DNA of 43,426 nucleotides from Lentisphaeria bacterium (GTDB lineage Bacteria; Verrucomicrobiota; Lentisphaeria; Victivallales; Victivallaceae), in NCBI GenBank assembly GCA_017508555.1, contig JAFVYP010000181.1, positions 1-43,426 of the forward strand. Reading direction: 5' to 3'. Position numbers and translations under genes: made by a program. Positions 6,667-14,979 of the stretch are shown here, piece after piece; the first letter of the stretch is position 1; each line of letters opens with the position of its first letter. The notes under the pieces are model-generated. The model did no database searches. It saw only the letters and a program-made list of their open reading frames with translations, and had not been told where the DNA came from.

Positions 6667-8441
6667 ACAGGGCGATCCTGATCGTCATCTGCGACTTTCT
6701 GGTCTCTGCGATGCTTTCCATGATGACCGGCATGGTCGCCTCCCACACCGGCGGTACGGGGGTGGGGTTGGATGAAAACACCACGCAGGTCCTGCTGGCC
6801 CAGCTGGATGCCAGCAAGAGGGAGTTGGAGCGTGTCCGCAGAGAGCTGCGCGCTGCTGCCGAAAAAATGGGGCAGCACGGCCAGTACGATCCCCAGCTGC
6901 GGGAGATCGCTGAAAAACTGGCACAGAATCGTTTCAAACGGGAACAGCTCGAAGAGATCCTGCGGCGGACGCCCCGGAATACCGGGAAACTTTCCGCTGA
7001 AACGCTGAAAAAAAGACTGGATGAGGAAAAGCTCAAACGCTACCGCACCGAGATCGAACTCAAAGACCGCCAGGAAAATCTCAAACAGGCCCGTGAGGAC
7101 ATCAAAGAGTACCGTTCCGAGAGCAAAACGCTCCGCAAGGAACTGGCTGAGTCCAATAAGAACCTGCGCGAGATGGCCTCCACCTACGGGGATGCCCGCC
7201 AGAAGATCGCCGCCGCAGAAGCCGCCGCAGCCGGCAACAAAAAGGAGCTGGCTCAAAAGGAACAGGAACTGGCCCGGAAAGAGGCTGATCTCTCTGCCGT
7301 CCGCGAAGCGCTGACAGAAATGTCCAAACGTGTGGGGCAGGCCGATACCCAGGCCCGCAAACTGCAGAACACGCTGGCCTTCACCACCGGAAAACTCAGC
7401 ACCACAGAGCGGGATCTTGCCGGATACCGGGATCGTTTCAACCGTATGCAGCGGGAGCTGGCAGCGGTCAAACTTCAGCGGAACGAGGCTGTCCGCAACC
7501 GGGAGGAGATGGAAAATCTTGTCCGCCGCACCGTCGCGGATCTCACCCGCGCCCGCACCGATCTGGAACAGACAAAGATCGCTGCTGAAAAAGATCATAA
7601 GCAGGCCGTGGCCGTCAAAGCCAAACTGGTTGCGGCTGAGACCATGCTGGCCGATACACGCCGCCAGCTTCAGACCAATGTCCTTGAAAGTTACAGCGGG
7701 GCGGCTTTGCGCCTGAAAGTCAGAGTCACCGAATCCCGCTTTTTCATCAACCAGCAGGGCGGAGGACTGTATTATCTGCCCCTGGTCAGGTTCGGCAGCA
7801 AAACCTTTGTCACCGGATTTTTCCGGACCTTTGCCGGCAACGGTGAAGTTCCCATGATGTTCCGCAACGTGAAGGAGCTGCTTTACGAAGCGGTCCGTCC
7901 CGGCAGCGACGGCAAAAGCATTGTTGTCAAAGGACCTCTGCTTTCTCTGCCCCGGGAACAGAGGGTGGCCGCTCTGGAGGTGGCTCTTCCCGGAGCAAAA
8001 CCGCTTAAGATCATCACCCGTTCCCAGCTGGCCAAACGGGGCATCCATCGGCTGTATCTTTTCAAAAACAGCTCTTTCGGACGGGAGTGTGCTGAACTGG
8101 GCGGACGCTGTTCCTATGATCTCTTCAACAAAACGGGCAACCTGCTCATCCGCAACGCTGCCCGCGGCACCGGTAGCGAACTGCGGGCTGAACCGGGAGA
8201 TTTTGTCCTGACAGGCGAGGGGGATTTCGCCGGTATCGTCACGGGACTTTCCTCCTCGGATCTGGGCCGCCGGCAGACAGCTCATGTCTATGTTTTCGAG
8301 GATGAAAAGGTCTGGGAAAATGCCGACAGGATCCGTCTCTACCGGGAGCCGGGAAAAGGTTTTGCTGAGTTTGCTCAAAAGGTCCGTATCATCGACCACA
8401 AGATCACCGGCGCGAACAACAGGGCAAGACGGAGGCGATGA
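6663..8441 (+). CDS. Membrane-anchored long coiled-coil protein with Asp in its TM helix
   Basis: A 592-residue protein starting with GTG inside the previous stop. Residues 4-25 form a single membrane helix with a buried acid, ILIVICDFLVSAMLSMM (Asp11), as in MotB and TolR/ExbD. Residues of about 45-335 are an almost continuous charged coiled coil (ASKRELERVRRELRA, EIELKDRQENLKQAREDI). Residues 345-592 form a separate globular domain, probably periplasmic, with RGIHRLYLFKN, a Cys pair (REC and GRC) and EPGDFVLTGEGDFAGIVTG; the last has a faint resemblance to an inactive trypsin-like fold. The next gene overlaps by 4 bases. I propose a mechanical or sensory partner of the kinase; no established family was recognised. 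Confidence 0.8.
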   Translation: MNRAILIVICDFLVSAMLSMMTGMVASHTGGTGVGLDENTTQVLLAQLDASKRELERVRRELRAAAEKMGQHGQYDPQLREIAEKLAQNRFKREQLEEILRRTPRNTGKLSAETLKKRLDEEKLKRYRTEIELKDRQENLKQAREDIKEYRSESKTLRKELAESNKNLREMASTYGDARQKIAAAEAAAAGNKKELAQKEQELARKEADLSAVREALTEMSKRVGQADTQARKLQNTLAFTTGKLSTTERDLAGYRDRFNRMQRELAAVKLQRNEAVRNREEMENLVRRTVADLTRARTDLEQTKIAAEKDHKQAVAVKAKLVAAETMLADTRRQLQTNVLESYSGAALRLKVRVTESRFFINQQGGGLYYLPLVRFGSKTFVTGFFRTFAGNGEVPMMFRNVKELLYEAVRPGSDGKSIVVKGPLLSLPREQRVAALEVALPGAKPLKIITRSQLAKRGIHRLYLFKNSSFGRECAELGGRCSYDLFNKTGNLLIRNAARGTGSELRAEPGDFVLTGEGDFAGIVTGLSSSDLGRRQTAHVYVFEDEKVWENADRIRLYREPGKGFAEFAQKVRIIDHKITGANNRARRRR

Positions 8442-10975
8442 CTGACGCAGGAAATGCGCCGGGAGAACAGACCTCCTCCGTCCCCGGTGTCAGTGACAAC
8501 GAGGCAACGCTTATCGCCGGCACGTCGCCGGAGGATATCTCTTTTACACCGTTGGAAATGCGTCAGCGTCTGGGGCTCCCCGATGATGAGAGGATGAGCA
8601 ATTACAACAATCTTCATCCCATCGGACTGGGCGGTGTCGGTGCTGTCTATTCCGGCAGAGAACCGGGAACGAACCGCGAAGTCGCCATCAAAATTTTAAG
8701 GCCCCAGTACCGTTACAGCACCGACAGGATAGAGTCTTTTGTCCAGGAGGCCCGGACGACGGCCCAGATCGACCATCCCAACGTGGTCCCTGTTTATCGT
8801 TTCGGCGTGTTCGATAATGAGGGTGTGTTTTTTTCCATGAAGCGTGTTCAGGGAGAAACTTTGCGGAATGTGCTGCGTAAATTGGAGGAAAACCGCAAAG
8901 GCTATGCCCGTAAATACACGCTCCGCCGTCTGGTGGATATCTTTCTTGCCGCCTGCAACGGCGTCGCTTTCGCCAATAAAAACGGTATCCTCCACGGAGA
9001 CCTCAAACCCGGCAATATCATGATCGGGGAGTTCGGTGAAGTGCTGGTCATGGATTGGGGCATGGCCCGTTACCGTCCGGAACTGGATACCATCGAGGGA
9101 CGGAAAAAGATCCGGCTCGGTTCTCAGGATGAACTGCGCTTTGAACCTCTGCCGGAAGATGACAAACCCATTGGCGGAACGCCTGTTTTTATGGCGCCGG
9201 AACACTTGACGGGGCAGGAGAAAAATCTGACGGAAAGCTCTGAAGTCTATTCTCTGGGAACGATCCTTTACTCCATCCTCACCTGGAAAATGGCGCCTTA
9301 CGATACCGATCAGCCCCGGGAAAAGATCGTTCAGCAAGTTGTCCGGGGGCGTTTCATCTCTCCGCGCCGCGCCGGCAACAAGCGGCAGACCGTTCCCCGG
9401 GAGCTGGAGGCCATCTGCTGCAAAGCCATGGCCAGAGAGCCGCGGAAACGTTATAAAAATGTCAGTGAGATGGTGGAGGAGATCCAGAACTACCTTGACG
9501 GTTATCCGGTGCGGGCTTATTCTCCCTCACCTCTTTATCATCTGGGCAAGTGGCTGTTCCGTCACCCGCTGATCCCTGTCACCCTGGTCACGCTGATTCT
9601 GGGCGTGGGCGGATTCAAAGCCTATACCGTGCTGGTAAAAGAGGCTGAAGACCGTTCCCGTTTCAGACTGGCTGAATACAATGCCAACAGAGCTTTTGAT
9701 TATGCCTCCACTGTCCGCAATTCTCTGCGTAAACTCCGTCACGGGGATGACTTGGAGTATGATGAGCGTTTCCGCCTTTTCCGGAGCATCAGCCGTCAGG
9801 CGGCTCTGATGGCCAACTCCAACGCCATGGCGCTGGCCTCGCTTTCGCTGCTGCCCCGCACGATCGGCGATGCCAATTCTCCCCGTCTGGTGCTGGCAAG
9901 GGAGATCTTCCGCAGTGCCGTTGCCCTCTACCGGGAAATCGGCGAACAATCCCTGCTTCAGGAGGCCGTGGATAACTACCGCAAACGCTGGGGAACTCTT
10001 TTTCTGGAAGTCCTTCAGCACGACCCGGAGCTGCTGCGCCTGATCACATTGACGGAGGCCCACAGCGGCTTCCTGAAGATCGAACTGCCTGCGGATAAAA
10101 AATGGCAGGTGCAGATCAGGACGCTTTCAGGCAAAATCGTGGATATCAAAGGAAAAACACTTGACAATCTGCAGCTGGCTGCGCAGGACTATGTTGTCCG
10201 GTTCACGTCTGAAAAGAATGAAAGTTTCACCTTCCCTGTCCGTGTATCCTCCAGCAAAAGCGTGACGCTGGCGCCGGGATTTCCCGACCGTATTCCGGAA
10301 AATATGTGTTATGTCGGTGCAGGAGAGATCCCTGTCCACGACCTGCTCCACTCCCGGGCAGGCGGGGATGTGCCGCCCTTTTTCATCGCCAGATATGAGG
10401 TGAGTATCGGCGAATATCTGAAGTTCTGGCATGCGCTTCCTGCGGCAGAACGGCTCAAACATATTCCCGTGACCTCCATTTCCCGCGACGGGACACCCGC
10501 CCGTATCTGGGATGCGGCGGGGATGCTCCGGGCTCCCTACCGGGAAGAGCTGCCTGTAACGGGGATCTCTGCCGCCTCCGCAGAGGCTTACTGCCGCTGG
10601 CTGGGAAAGCAGCTCGGGCTGAAAATAACGCTTCCCACGATCGCCCAGTGGCGCAAGGCCGCCTTCTTTGCTGATCCGGAGGAGGCCCGCAAAACAGGCT
10701 TGTTTTACACTTCCGTCAACGGCAAACTTCATCCGGCAGGGGCGCCGGTCAGGTCGAAGCCGCAGGATGTTTCCGTTTTCGGGGTGGTCAATACCCGCGG
10801 CAATGTCAGGGAGATGCTTGCCAACTCCCGCGGACGGACAAATCTGGTCATCGGCGGATCTTTTCTGACCTCCGGAAGCATGACTTTGCTTCAGCGTCCC
10901 CAGTTTACGATTTCAGGCGACAACGATATCGGTTTCCGTTTTGTCGCTGATATATCTCCATCATCCAACAGATAA
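8438..10975 (+). CDS. Membrane Ser/Thr protein kinase with SUMF1/FGE-like domain
   Basis: An 845-residue protein. The kinase domain (about 55-355) has the glycine loop IGLGGVGAVY (62-71), Lys85 in VAIK, the catalytic loop HGDLKPGN with Asp188, DWG at 206-208 and PVFMAPEHL. HGD replaces HRD, making it a non-RD kinase, and DWG replaces DFG. A membrane helix lies near 377-398 (IPVTLVTLILGVGGF). After a helical region comes a C-terminal sulfatase-modifying-factor-like domain (about 645-843) with FFIARYEVSIGEYLKF, LPTIAQWRKAA and GFRFVAD. The catalytic cysteines of true formylglycine-generating enzymes are not seen, so this domain is probably a ligand- or protein-binding module. It is coupled by a 4-base overlap to the coiled-coil gene. 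Confidence 0.9.
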   Translation: MTDAGNAPGEQTSSVPGVSDNEATLIAGTSPEDISFTPLEMRQRLGLPDDERMSNYNNLHPIGLGGVGAVYSGREPGTNREVAIKILRPQYRYSTDRIESFVQEARTTAQIDHPNVVPVYRFGVFDNEGVFFSMKRVQGETLRNVLRKLEENRKGYARKYTLRRLVDIFLAACNGVAFANKNGILHGDLKPGNIMIGEFGEVLVMDWGMARYRPELDTIEGRKKIRLGSQDELRFEPLPEDDKPIGGTPVFMAPEHLTGQEKNLTESSEVYSLGTILYSILTWKMAPYDTDQPREKIVQQVVRGRFISPRRAGNKRQTVPRELEAICCKAMAREPRKRYKNVSEMVEEIQNYLDGYPVRAYSPSPLYHLGKWLFRHPLIPVTLVTLILGVGGFKAYTVLVKEAEDRSRFRLAEYNANRAFDYASTVRNSLRKLRHGDDLEYDERFRLFRSISRQAALMANSNAMALASLSLLPRTIGDANSPRLVLAREIFRSAVALYREIGEQSLLQEAVDNYRKRWGTLFLEVLQHDPELLRLITLTEAHSGFLKIELPADKKWQVQIRTLSGKIVDIKGKTLDNLQLAAQDYVVRFTSEKNESFTFPVRVSSSKSVTLAPGFPDRIPENMCYVGAGEIPVHDLLHSRAGGDVPPFFIARYEVSIGEYLKFWHALPAAERLKHIPVTSISRDGTPARIWDAAGMLRAPYREELPVTGISAASAEAYCRWLGKQLGLKITLPTIAQWRKAAFFADPEEARKTGLFYTSVNGKLHPAGAPVRSKPQDVSVFGVVNTRGNVREMLANSRGRTNLVIGGSFLTSGSMTLLQRPQFTISGDNDIGFRFVADISPSSNR

Positions 10976-10982
10976 AGCAGTT

Positions 10983-12944
10983 ATGATCGATTTTCAAAAT
11001 GTCTCCAAAAGTTATTCCGGAGAATACATCCTCCGGAATGTCTCCTTCAGGATCAACCACGGTGAACGGGCCGGTATCGTCGGTCCCAACGGCGCGGGCA
11101 AGAGTACCCTTTTCGGTATGATAACCAACACCGTCATTCCCGACTCCGGCAGCATCATCATTCCGAAAGATCACCGTCTGGGGATCATGCGCCAGCATAT
11201 CGACAGCAGTGATACCGTCCGGACCCTTCTGGAATTTACGGCCGATGCCATCCCGGAACTCAATACGTACAGTGCGCGTATCGAAGAGATCGAAGAGCTT
11301 CTGGCTGACGGCTCCTGTTCCGCAGATGCGCAGGACTCTCTGCTGCGGGAACACGGCAGACTTCAGACGGCCATCGAGCATCTGGGGGCATACAGTCTGG
11401 ATATGGAGGCCCGGCAGGCCCTTTCCAGTCTGGGATTTCCGGTCAGCAGTTTCGACCGTCCTCTGGGAGAGTTTTCCGGCGGCTGGCAGATGCGTGCCGC
11501 TCTGGCCCGGGTGCTGATCTCCCATCCCGACATCCTGCTTCTGGACGAACCCTCCAACTATCTGGACGTGCCTGCGGTGGAGTGGCTCTGCCGCTATCTG
11601 GCCAATTTCCCCGGAACGCTTCTGCTGATCTCCCACGACCGCTTTCTGCTGCGGAAACTTGCGGATATTACCATTGAGGTCAATTCCGGATGCGTCACCC
11701 GTTATCCCGGCAACTACGATTTTTACCGCACAGAACGGGACAACCGCCAGAAGATGCTTGAAGCCGCCAAGAAGAATACCGACCGCAAAAAAGAGCAGAT
11801 GGAGCGGGTCATCGACCGTTTCCGCGCCAAAAGCACCAAAGCCGCTCTGGCCAAAAGCATGCAGAAAAAACTGGATAAGATCGAAGATGTGGAGCTGCCC
11901 GATTCTCTGGAATACAAAGGCGTCATCCGTTTCCCTGCGCCGCCGCCGGGAGGAACAGAGGCCTTCCGTTTTGAAGACCTGGCCTTCGGATATGAACCGG
12001 GAAAACTCCTGTTCCGGCATGTGGATCTTGCTGTGGATGCCGGAGCCAAGTGCGCTTTTATCGGATACAACGGTCTGGGCAAAACCACGCTGCTCAAGCT
12101 GCTGACGGGGAAACTCAAGCCCACGGAGGGGTCCGTTGTTCCCGGACACCACAGCATCATCGGTTATCAGGCTCAGGAGTTCGGCGATCTGGATGCCGAC
12201 GGCATGAGCGTTTACGATGCCGTCAAACAGGCTCTGCCCCCCGGAGCCTCCACGGCCAACCTGATGAACGTGCTGGGCTCCTTCGGATTTTCCGGAGAGG
12301 CCTCCGGCAAACTCTGCAAAGTTCTTTCCGGCGGTGAAAAGATCCGCGTTCAGTTTGCCCGTATTTTCGTCAATCCCCCCAATCTGCTTGTGCTGGATGA
12401 ACCGACCACCCATTTGGATGTTCAGGCCCGTGAACTTTTGCAGAACGCCTTACGGAATTTTCCCGGAACGGTCTGTTTTGTCAGCCATGATATCGAATTT
12501 GTCCGGGGCGTGGCAGAGACGATCATTGCTCTGGAAAACGGCTCCGTCAAAAAATATTTCGGCAATTACGATTATTATCTGGAAAAATCCGGCCAGCTGG
12601 CCAATGATTCGGAACAGACGAAAGAGATCCCTCTTGCGCCCAACTCCGGAGGACTGGCCAAAGACCGCCGCCGCGCCCGCGCCCAGGCCCGGCAGGCGAT
12701 TTCCGGACAGTACCGCAAAGCCAAAGAGCTGCTGGCCTCTCTGGAAAAGAAACTCGATGAGGACAGCGAAAAGAAAAAGGTCCTTATCGCCAAACTTTCC
12801 AGCGGTATGAAGGTGGATTTTGCCGCTGTCAAAAAAGAGCTTTCCGAGCTGGAAAAATCTCTGGAGGAGACTGAGGCCCGCTGGGAGGAGACCGCCGAAG
12901 AGGTGGAGGCTCTCCGGCTGGAAAATGCCCGGATCAACGGATAA
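10983..12944 (+). CDS. ABC-F family ATPase (ribosome-associated type)
   Basis: A 653-residue soluble protein with two ABC ATPase domains and no membrane segment. Domain 1 has Walker A GPNGAGKST, signature FSGGWQMR and Walker B ILLLDEPSNYLD. Domain 2 has GYNGLGKTT, LSGGEKIR and LLVLDEPTTHLD. Between them is the charged helical linker (RKKEQMERVIDRFRAKSTKA) that in ABC-F proteins reaches the ribosomal P-site tRNA. The C-terminal 90 residues are a coiled coil as in Uup-like members. The start MIDFQNVSKSYSG at 10983 is 7 bases after the kinase stop; the in-frame ATG at 10941 lies inside the kinase gene and lacks an RBS. It is probably a translation factor, cotranscribed with the kinase operon by read-through. 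Confidence 0.92.
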   Translation: MIDFQNVSKSYSGEYILRNVSFRINHGERAGIVGPNGAGKSTLFGMITNTVIPDSGSIIIPKDHRLGIMRQHIDSSDTVRTLLEFTADAIPELNTYSARIEEIEELLADGSCSADAQDSLLREHGRLQTAIEHLGAYSLDMEARQALSSLGFPVSSFDRPLGEFSGGWQMRAALARVLISHPDILLLDEPSNYLDVPAVEWLCRYLANFPGTLLLISHDRFLLRKLADITIEVNSGCVTRYPGNYDFYRTERDNRQKMLEAAKKNTDRKKEQMERVIDRFRAKSTKAALAKSMQKKLDKIEDVELPDSLEYKGVIRFPAPPPGGTEAFRFEDLAFGYEPGKLLFRHVDLAVDAGAKCAFIGYNGLGKTTLLKLLTGKLKPTEGSVVPGHHSIIGYQAQEFGDLDADGMSVYDAVKQALPPGASTANLMNVLGSFGFSGEASGKLCKVLSGGEKIRVQFARIFVNPPNLLVLDEPTTHLDVQARELLQNALRNFPGTVCFVSHDIEFVRGVAETIIALENGSVKKYFGNYDYYLEKSGQLANDSEQTKEIPLAPNSGGLAKDRRRARAQARQAISGQYRKAKELLASLEKKLDEDSEKKKVLIAKLSSGMKVDFAAVKKELSELEKSLEETEARWEETAEEVEALRLENARING

Positions 12945-12968
12945 GCGGCTGTTTTTGCGAAATCCTGC

Positions 12969-12997
12969 TTGACGAAACCCCTGAAACGATGTATATT
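12969..12997 (+). promoter_or_regulatory. Promoter for mcsA-mcsB
   Basis: TTGACG (12969-12974) and TATATT (12992-12997), spacer 17. Transcription would start close to the strong RBS AAGGAGGAAGG at 13004-13014, giving a very short leader. No CtsR-type operator was recognised. Confidence 0.6.
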
Positions 12998-13020
12998 TCC
13001 GTCAAGGAGGAAGGTTGATT

Positions 13021-13596
13021 ATGCTCTGTGACAAATGCAAGAAAAATGAAGCCACGATCCATGTGAAAAAAGTTTCAGGCAGCAAGATAGAATCTCTTCA
13101 TTTATGCGCCGCGTGCGCAAAAGAAAATGAGGAACAGGGCGCTTTGGGCGCATTCGGTTTCAATCTGGCTGAAGTCCTTTTCAATATCGGTGAGATCAAT
13201 AAACAGGAGTCCTCTGCTGAGAAGGCCGCATCAGAAAACAGCGGCAGTTCAGGAGAAGAGGGGCCCTGCTGTCCCGTCTGCGGCTGGAATATGGATAACT
13301 TGCGCAAATTCAACGGCCGCGTGGGCTGCGCTTCCTGTTATGAGACTTTTTCTGAGATCATCGCCGATGCCCTGACCCGCATCCAGCGGGGGAAAGTGCA
13401 TCTGGGCAAGAGACCCGGGGCCTCTGATCCTCTGGCCAATACAGCCGCGCTGCAAATAGAGATCGAACGCAATAAAAAGGAGCTGGCCGGATTCATTCTC
13501 CGCGAAGAGTACGAAAAGGCCGCCGTCTGCCGGGATAAGATCGCCGATCTCAACGCCTGTCTGGCCCTGTTGAAAGGAACGGATGATGAACAGTGA
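13021..13596 (+). CDS. mcsA: McsA-like zinc-finger/UVR protein, McsB activator
   Basis: A 191-residue protein. In Firmicutes McsA binds and activates the arginine kinase McsB. Two pairs of CxxC are visible: C3/C6 with C29/C32, and C84/C87 with C103/C106, each suited to bind one zinc. Residues of about 145-182 form a UVR domain (IERNKKELAGFILREEYEKAAVCRDKIADLNA region), the UvrB/UvrC/ClpC interaction helix pair. The ATG at 13021 is chosen over an in-frame TTG at 13015, since AAGGAGG lies 10 bases before the ATG but only 4 before the TTG, and McsA proteins begin with the first zinc knuckle. Its 3' end overlaps mcsB by 14 bases. Confidence 0.9.
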   Translation: MLCDKCKKNEATIHVKKVSGSKIESLHLCAACAKENEEQGALGAFGFNLAEVLFNIGEINKQESSAEKAASENSGSSGEEGPCCPVCGWNMDNLRKFNGRVGCASCYETFSEIIADALTRIQRGKVHLGKRPGASDPLANTAALQIEIERNKKELAGFILREEYEKAAVCRDKIADLNACLALLKGTDDEQ

Positions 13597-14656
13597 TCTT
13601 ATTCAGCGTCTGCTTGCCAGCCCCGTCAGTTTTCTTGCAGATTCCGGTCCGGATGAGGATATTGCCATTTCAAGCCGTATCCGGCTGGCCAGAAATGTGC
13701 GCGATCTGCCCTTCCCCTGTGCCGCTGGGCCTCAGGAAATGGAACAGGTCTGTCAGCTGGTCCGCGCCGCCGCCCGTTCCTCCGGCACTTTGGGCTGTCC
13801 CGATTGTCTGGAGTTCAGGATCGGAGAACTTTCCGCCACAGACCGGGAGATCCTTCTTGAACGGCGGCTGGCCAGTCGGGAGTTGATCGGCAATCTGGCT
13901 GGCGGATGTCTGCTGGTCAAGGGAGACGGCTCCTGCTCCGTTATGGTCAACGAAGAGGATCAGCTGCGTATTCAAGTCCTTGCGCCCGGTTTTCAGCTGG
14001 AAAAGGTCTGGAACAAGATCAATGCCCTGGATAATGAACTGGGAAAAGAACTGGCGTATGCTTTTGATGAACAGCTGGGATATCTGACCTGCTGTCCCAC
14101 CAATGTAGGAACGGGTATGCGCGCCTCCGTCATGCTCCATCTGCCCGGACTGGTCATGACCGGAAAAATCAATGCCACGATCCACGGCATCAACAAACTC
14201 AATCTGGCGGTGAGAGGCATTTTCGGCGAGGGATCCGAAAATCAGGGCAATCTCTTTCAGGTTTCCAATCAGATCACCCTCGGGGACAATGAAGAGCATA
14301 TTATCGAAGAGCTTTCCAAAGTCATCCGCCAGCTCATCAACCATGAAAAAGCCGCCCGGATCCATCTGATGGAACACGATCAGGCCTCCCTGCTTGACCA
14401 TGTGGGACGCTCTTACGGTATTTTGCGCCACAGTTATAAACTCTCGGCCAAAGAGGCGCTCAACTGCCTCTCCGGTCTCCGGACAGGGGTGGATCTGGGA
14501 CTCTTCAACAATGTGGATATCCACAGAGTCAATCAGATGTTCCTGACGATCCACCCCGCTCACCTGCAAAAAAGTGCCGGAAGAAACCTTTCCGCCGCTG
14601 AACGGGACGTTTTCCGCGCCTCCTATTGCAGACAGCTGCTGGCAAAAGGCTCTTGA
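13583..14656 (+). CDS. mcsB: Protein-arginine kinase McsB
   Basis: McsB phosphorylates arginine side chains and in Gram-positives marks proteins for ClpCP. This 357-residue protein has the guanido-kinase hallmarks: ISSRIRLARN near the N-terminus, VNEEDQLRIQVLAPG, CCPTNVGTGMRASVMLHLPGL and the GIFGEGSENQGN loop. Near the C-terminus RDVFRA (341-346) matches the RDxxRA phosphoarginine-sensing motif reported for McsB, so the allosteric site looks intact. It lacks the small N-terminal domain of creatine/arginine kinases, as expected. Start is ATG at 13583 or 13586, after GAAAGGAA. No ctsR or clpC is next to it, unlike the Firmicute operon; a repeat element follows directly. Confidence 0.93.
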   Translation: MMNSDLIQRLLASPVSFLADSGPDEDIAISSRIRLARNVRDLPFPCAAGPQEMEQVCQLVRAAARSSGTLGCPDCLEFRIGELSATDREILLERRLASRELIGNLAGGCLLVKGDGSCSVMVNEEDQLRIQVLAPGFQLEKVWNKINALDNELGKELAYAFDEQLGYLTCCPTNVGTGMRASVMLHLPGLVMTGKINATIHGINKLNLAVRGIFGEGSENQGNLFQVSNQITLGDNEEHIIEELSKVIRQLINHEKAARIHLMEHDQASLLDHVGRSYGILRHSYKLSAKEALNCLSGLRTGVDLGLFNNVDIHRVNQMFLTIHPAHLQKSAGRNLSAAERDVFRASYCRQLLAKGS

Positions 14657-14664
14657 CAAAGGGA

Positions 14665-14812
14665 GATGGTATCGCGGGGAGGGGGCCGAACGTCGGCTCC
14701 GTTATCTTTCTTTTCGCGGGAAAAGAGGTTTTTCCCCTCCCCGCGATACCATCGCCCCTTGTCGGGAACAAAGCATTCAAAAAAAGCGGCGTGTTTTTTT
14801 GATTTTGGGGGA
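14665..14812 (+). repeat. Dispersed hairpin repeat, copy 1 (multibranch)
   Basis: Nine bases after mcsB, a perfect 20-base inverted repeat (14665-14684 with 14734-14753) encloses two smaller hairpins: GCCGA/TCGGC (14685-14697) and TCTTTTC/GAAAAGA around loop GCGG (14709-14726). A tail carries GCCCCTTGTCGGGAACA and AAAAAAAGCGGCG, shared with other copies. Bases 14667-14742 are identical to the reverse complement of 43351-43426. The rest of this 323-base gap (14813-14979) is AT-rich, with a perfect palindrome GAGTGCAGCACTC just before the next gene and no clear promoter. Confidence 0.85.
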
Positions 14813-14979
14813 GCAGGGGGGCCCTGTCGGAGGCAGAGATAAATAAAAAATATTAAAATTTTCCAAATAGTTAAAATATCCTTATTGTTTTTGCCGTTAA
14901 ATGGTCAGAAAGAGTGCAGCACTCCGGCGCTGCGCAAGAGATCAAAAAGACAAAAACAGAGATAAAAGGAGACAAAACT

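Noticed and set aside
10941-10982. Upstream in-frame ATG for the ABC-F gene
   Set aside because: Lies inside the kinase coding region without RBS; MIDFQNVSKSY is the usual ABC-F start.
13015-13020. TTG start for mcsA
   Set aside because: RBS spacing of 4 bases is too short and the ATG at 13021 matches the family N-terminus.
14652-14657. TTGACA at the end of mcsB as a -35 box
   Set aside because: It spans the mcsB stop codon and no -10 hexamer lies at the right distance; the repeat stem begins there.
14574-14846. 90-codon frame through repeat copy 1
   Set aside because: Starts inside mcsB in another frame, has no RBS, and its translation just reflects the repeat; useful only for comparison with the prepilin leader.
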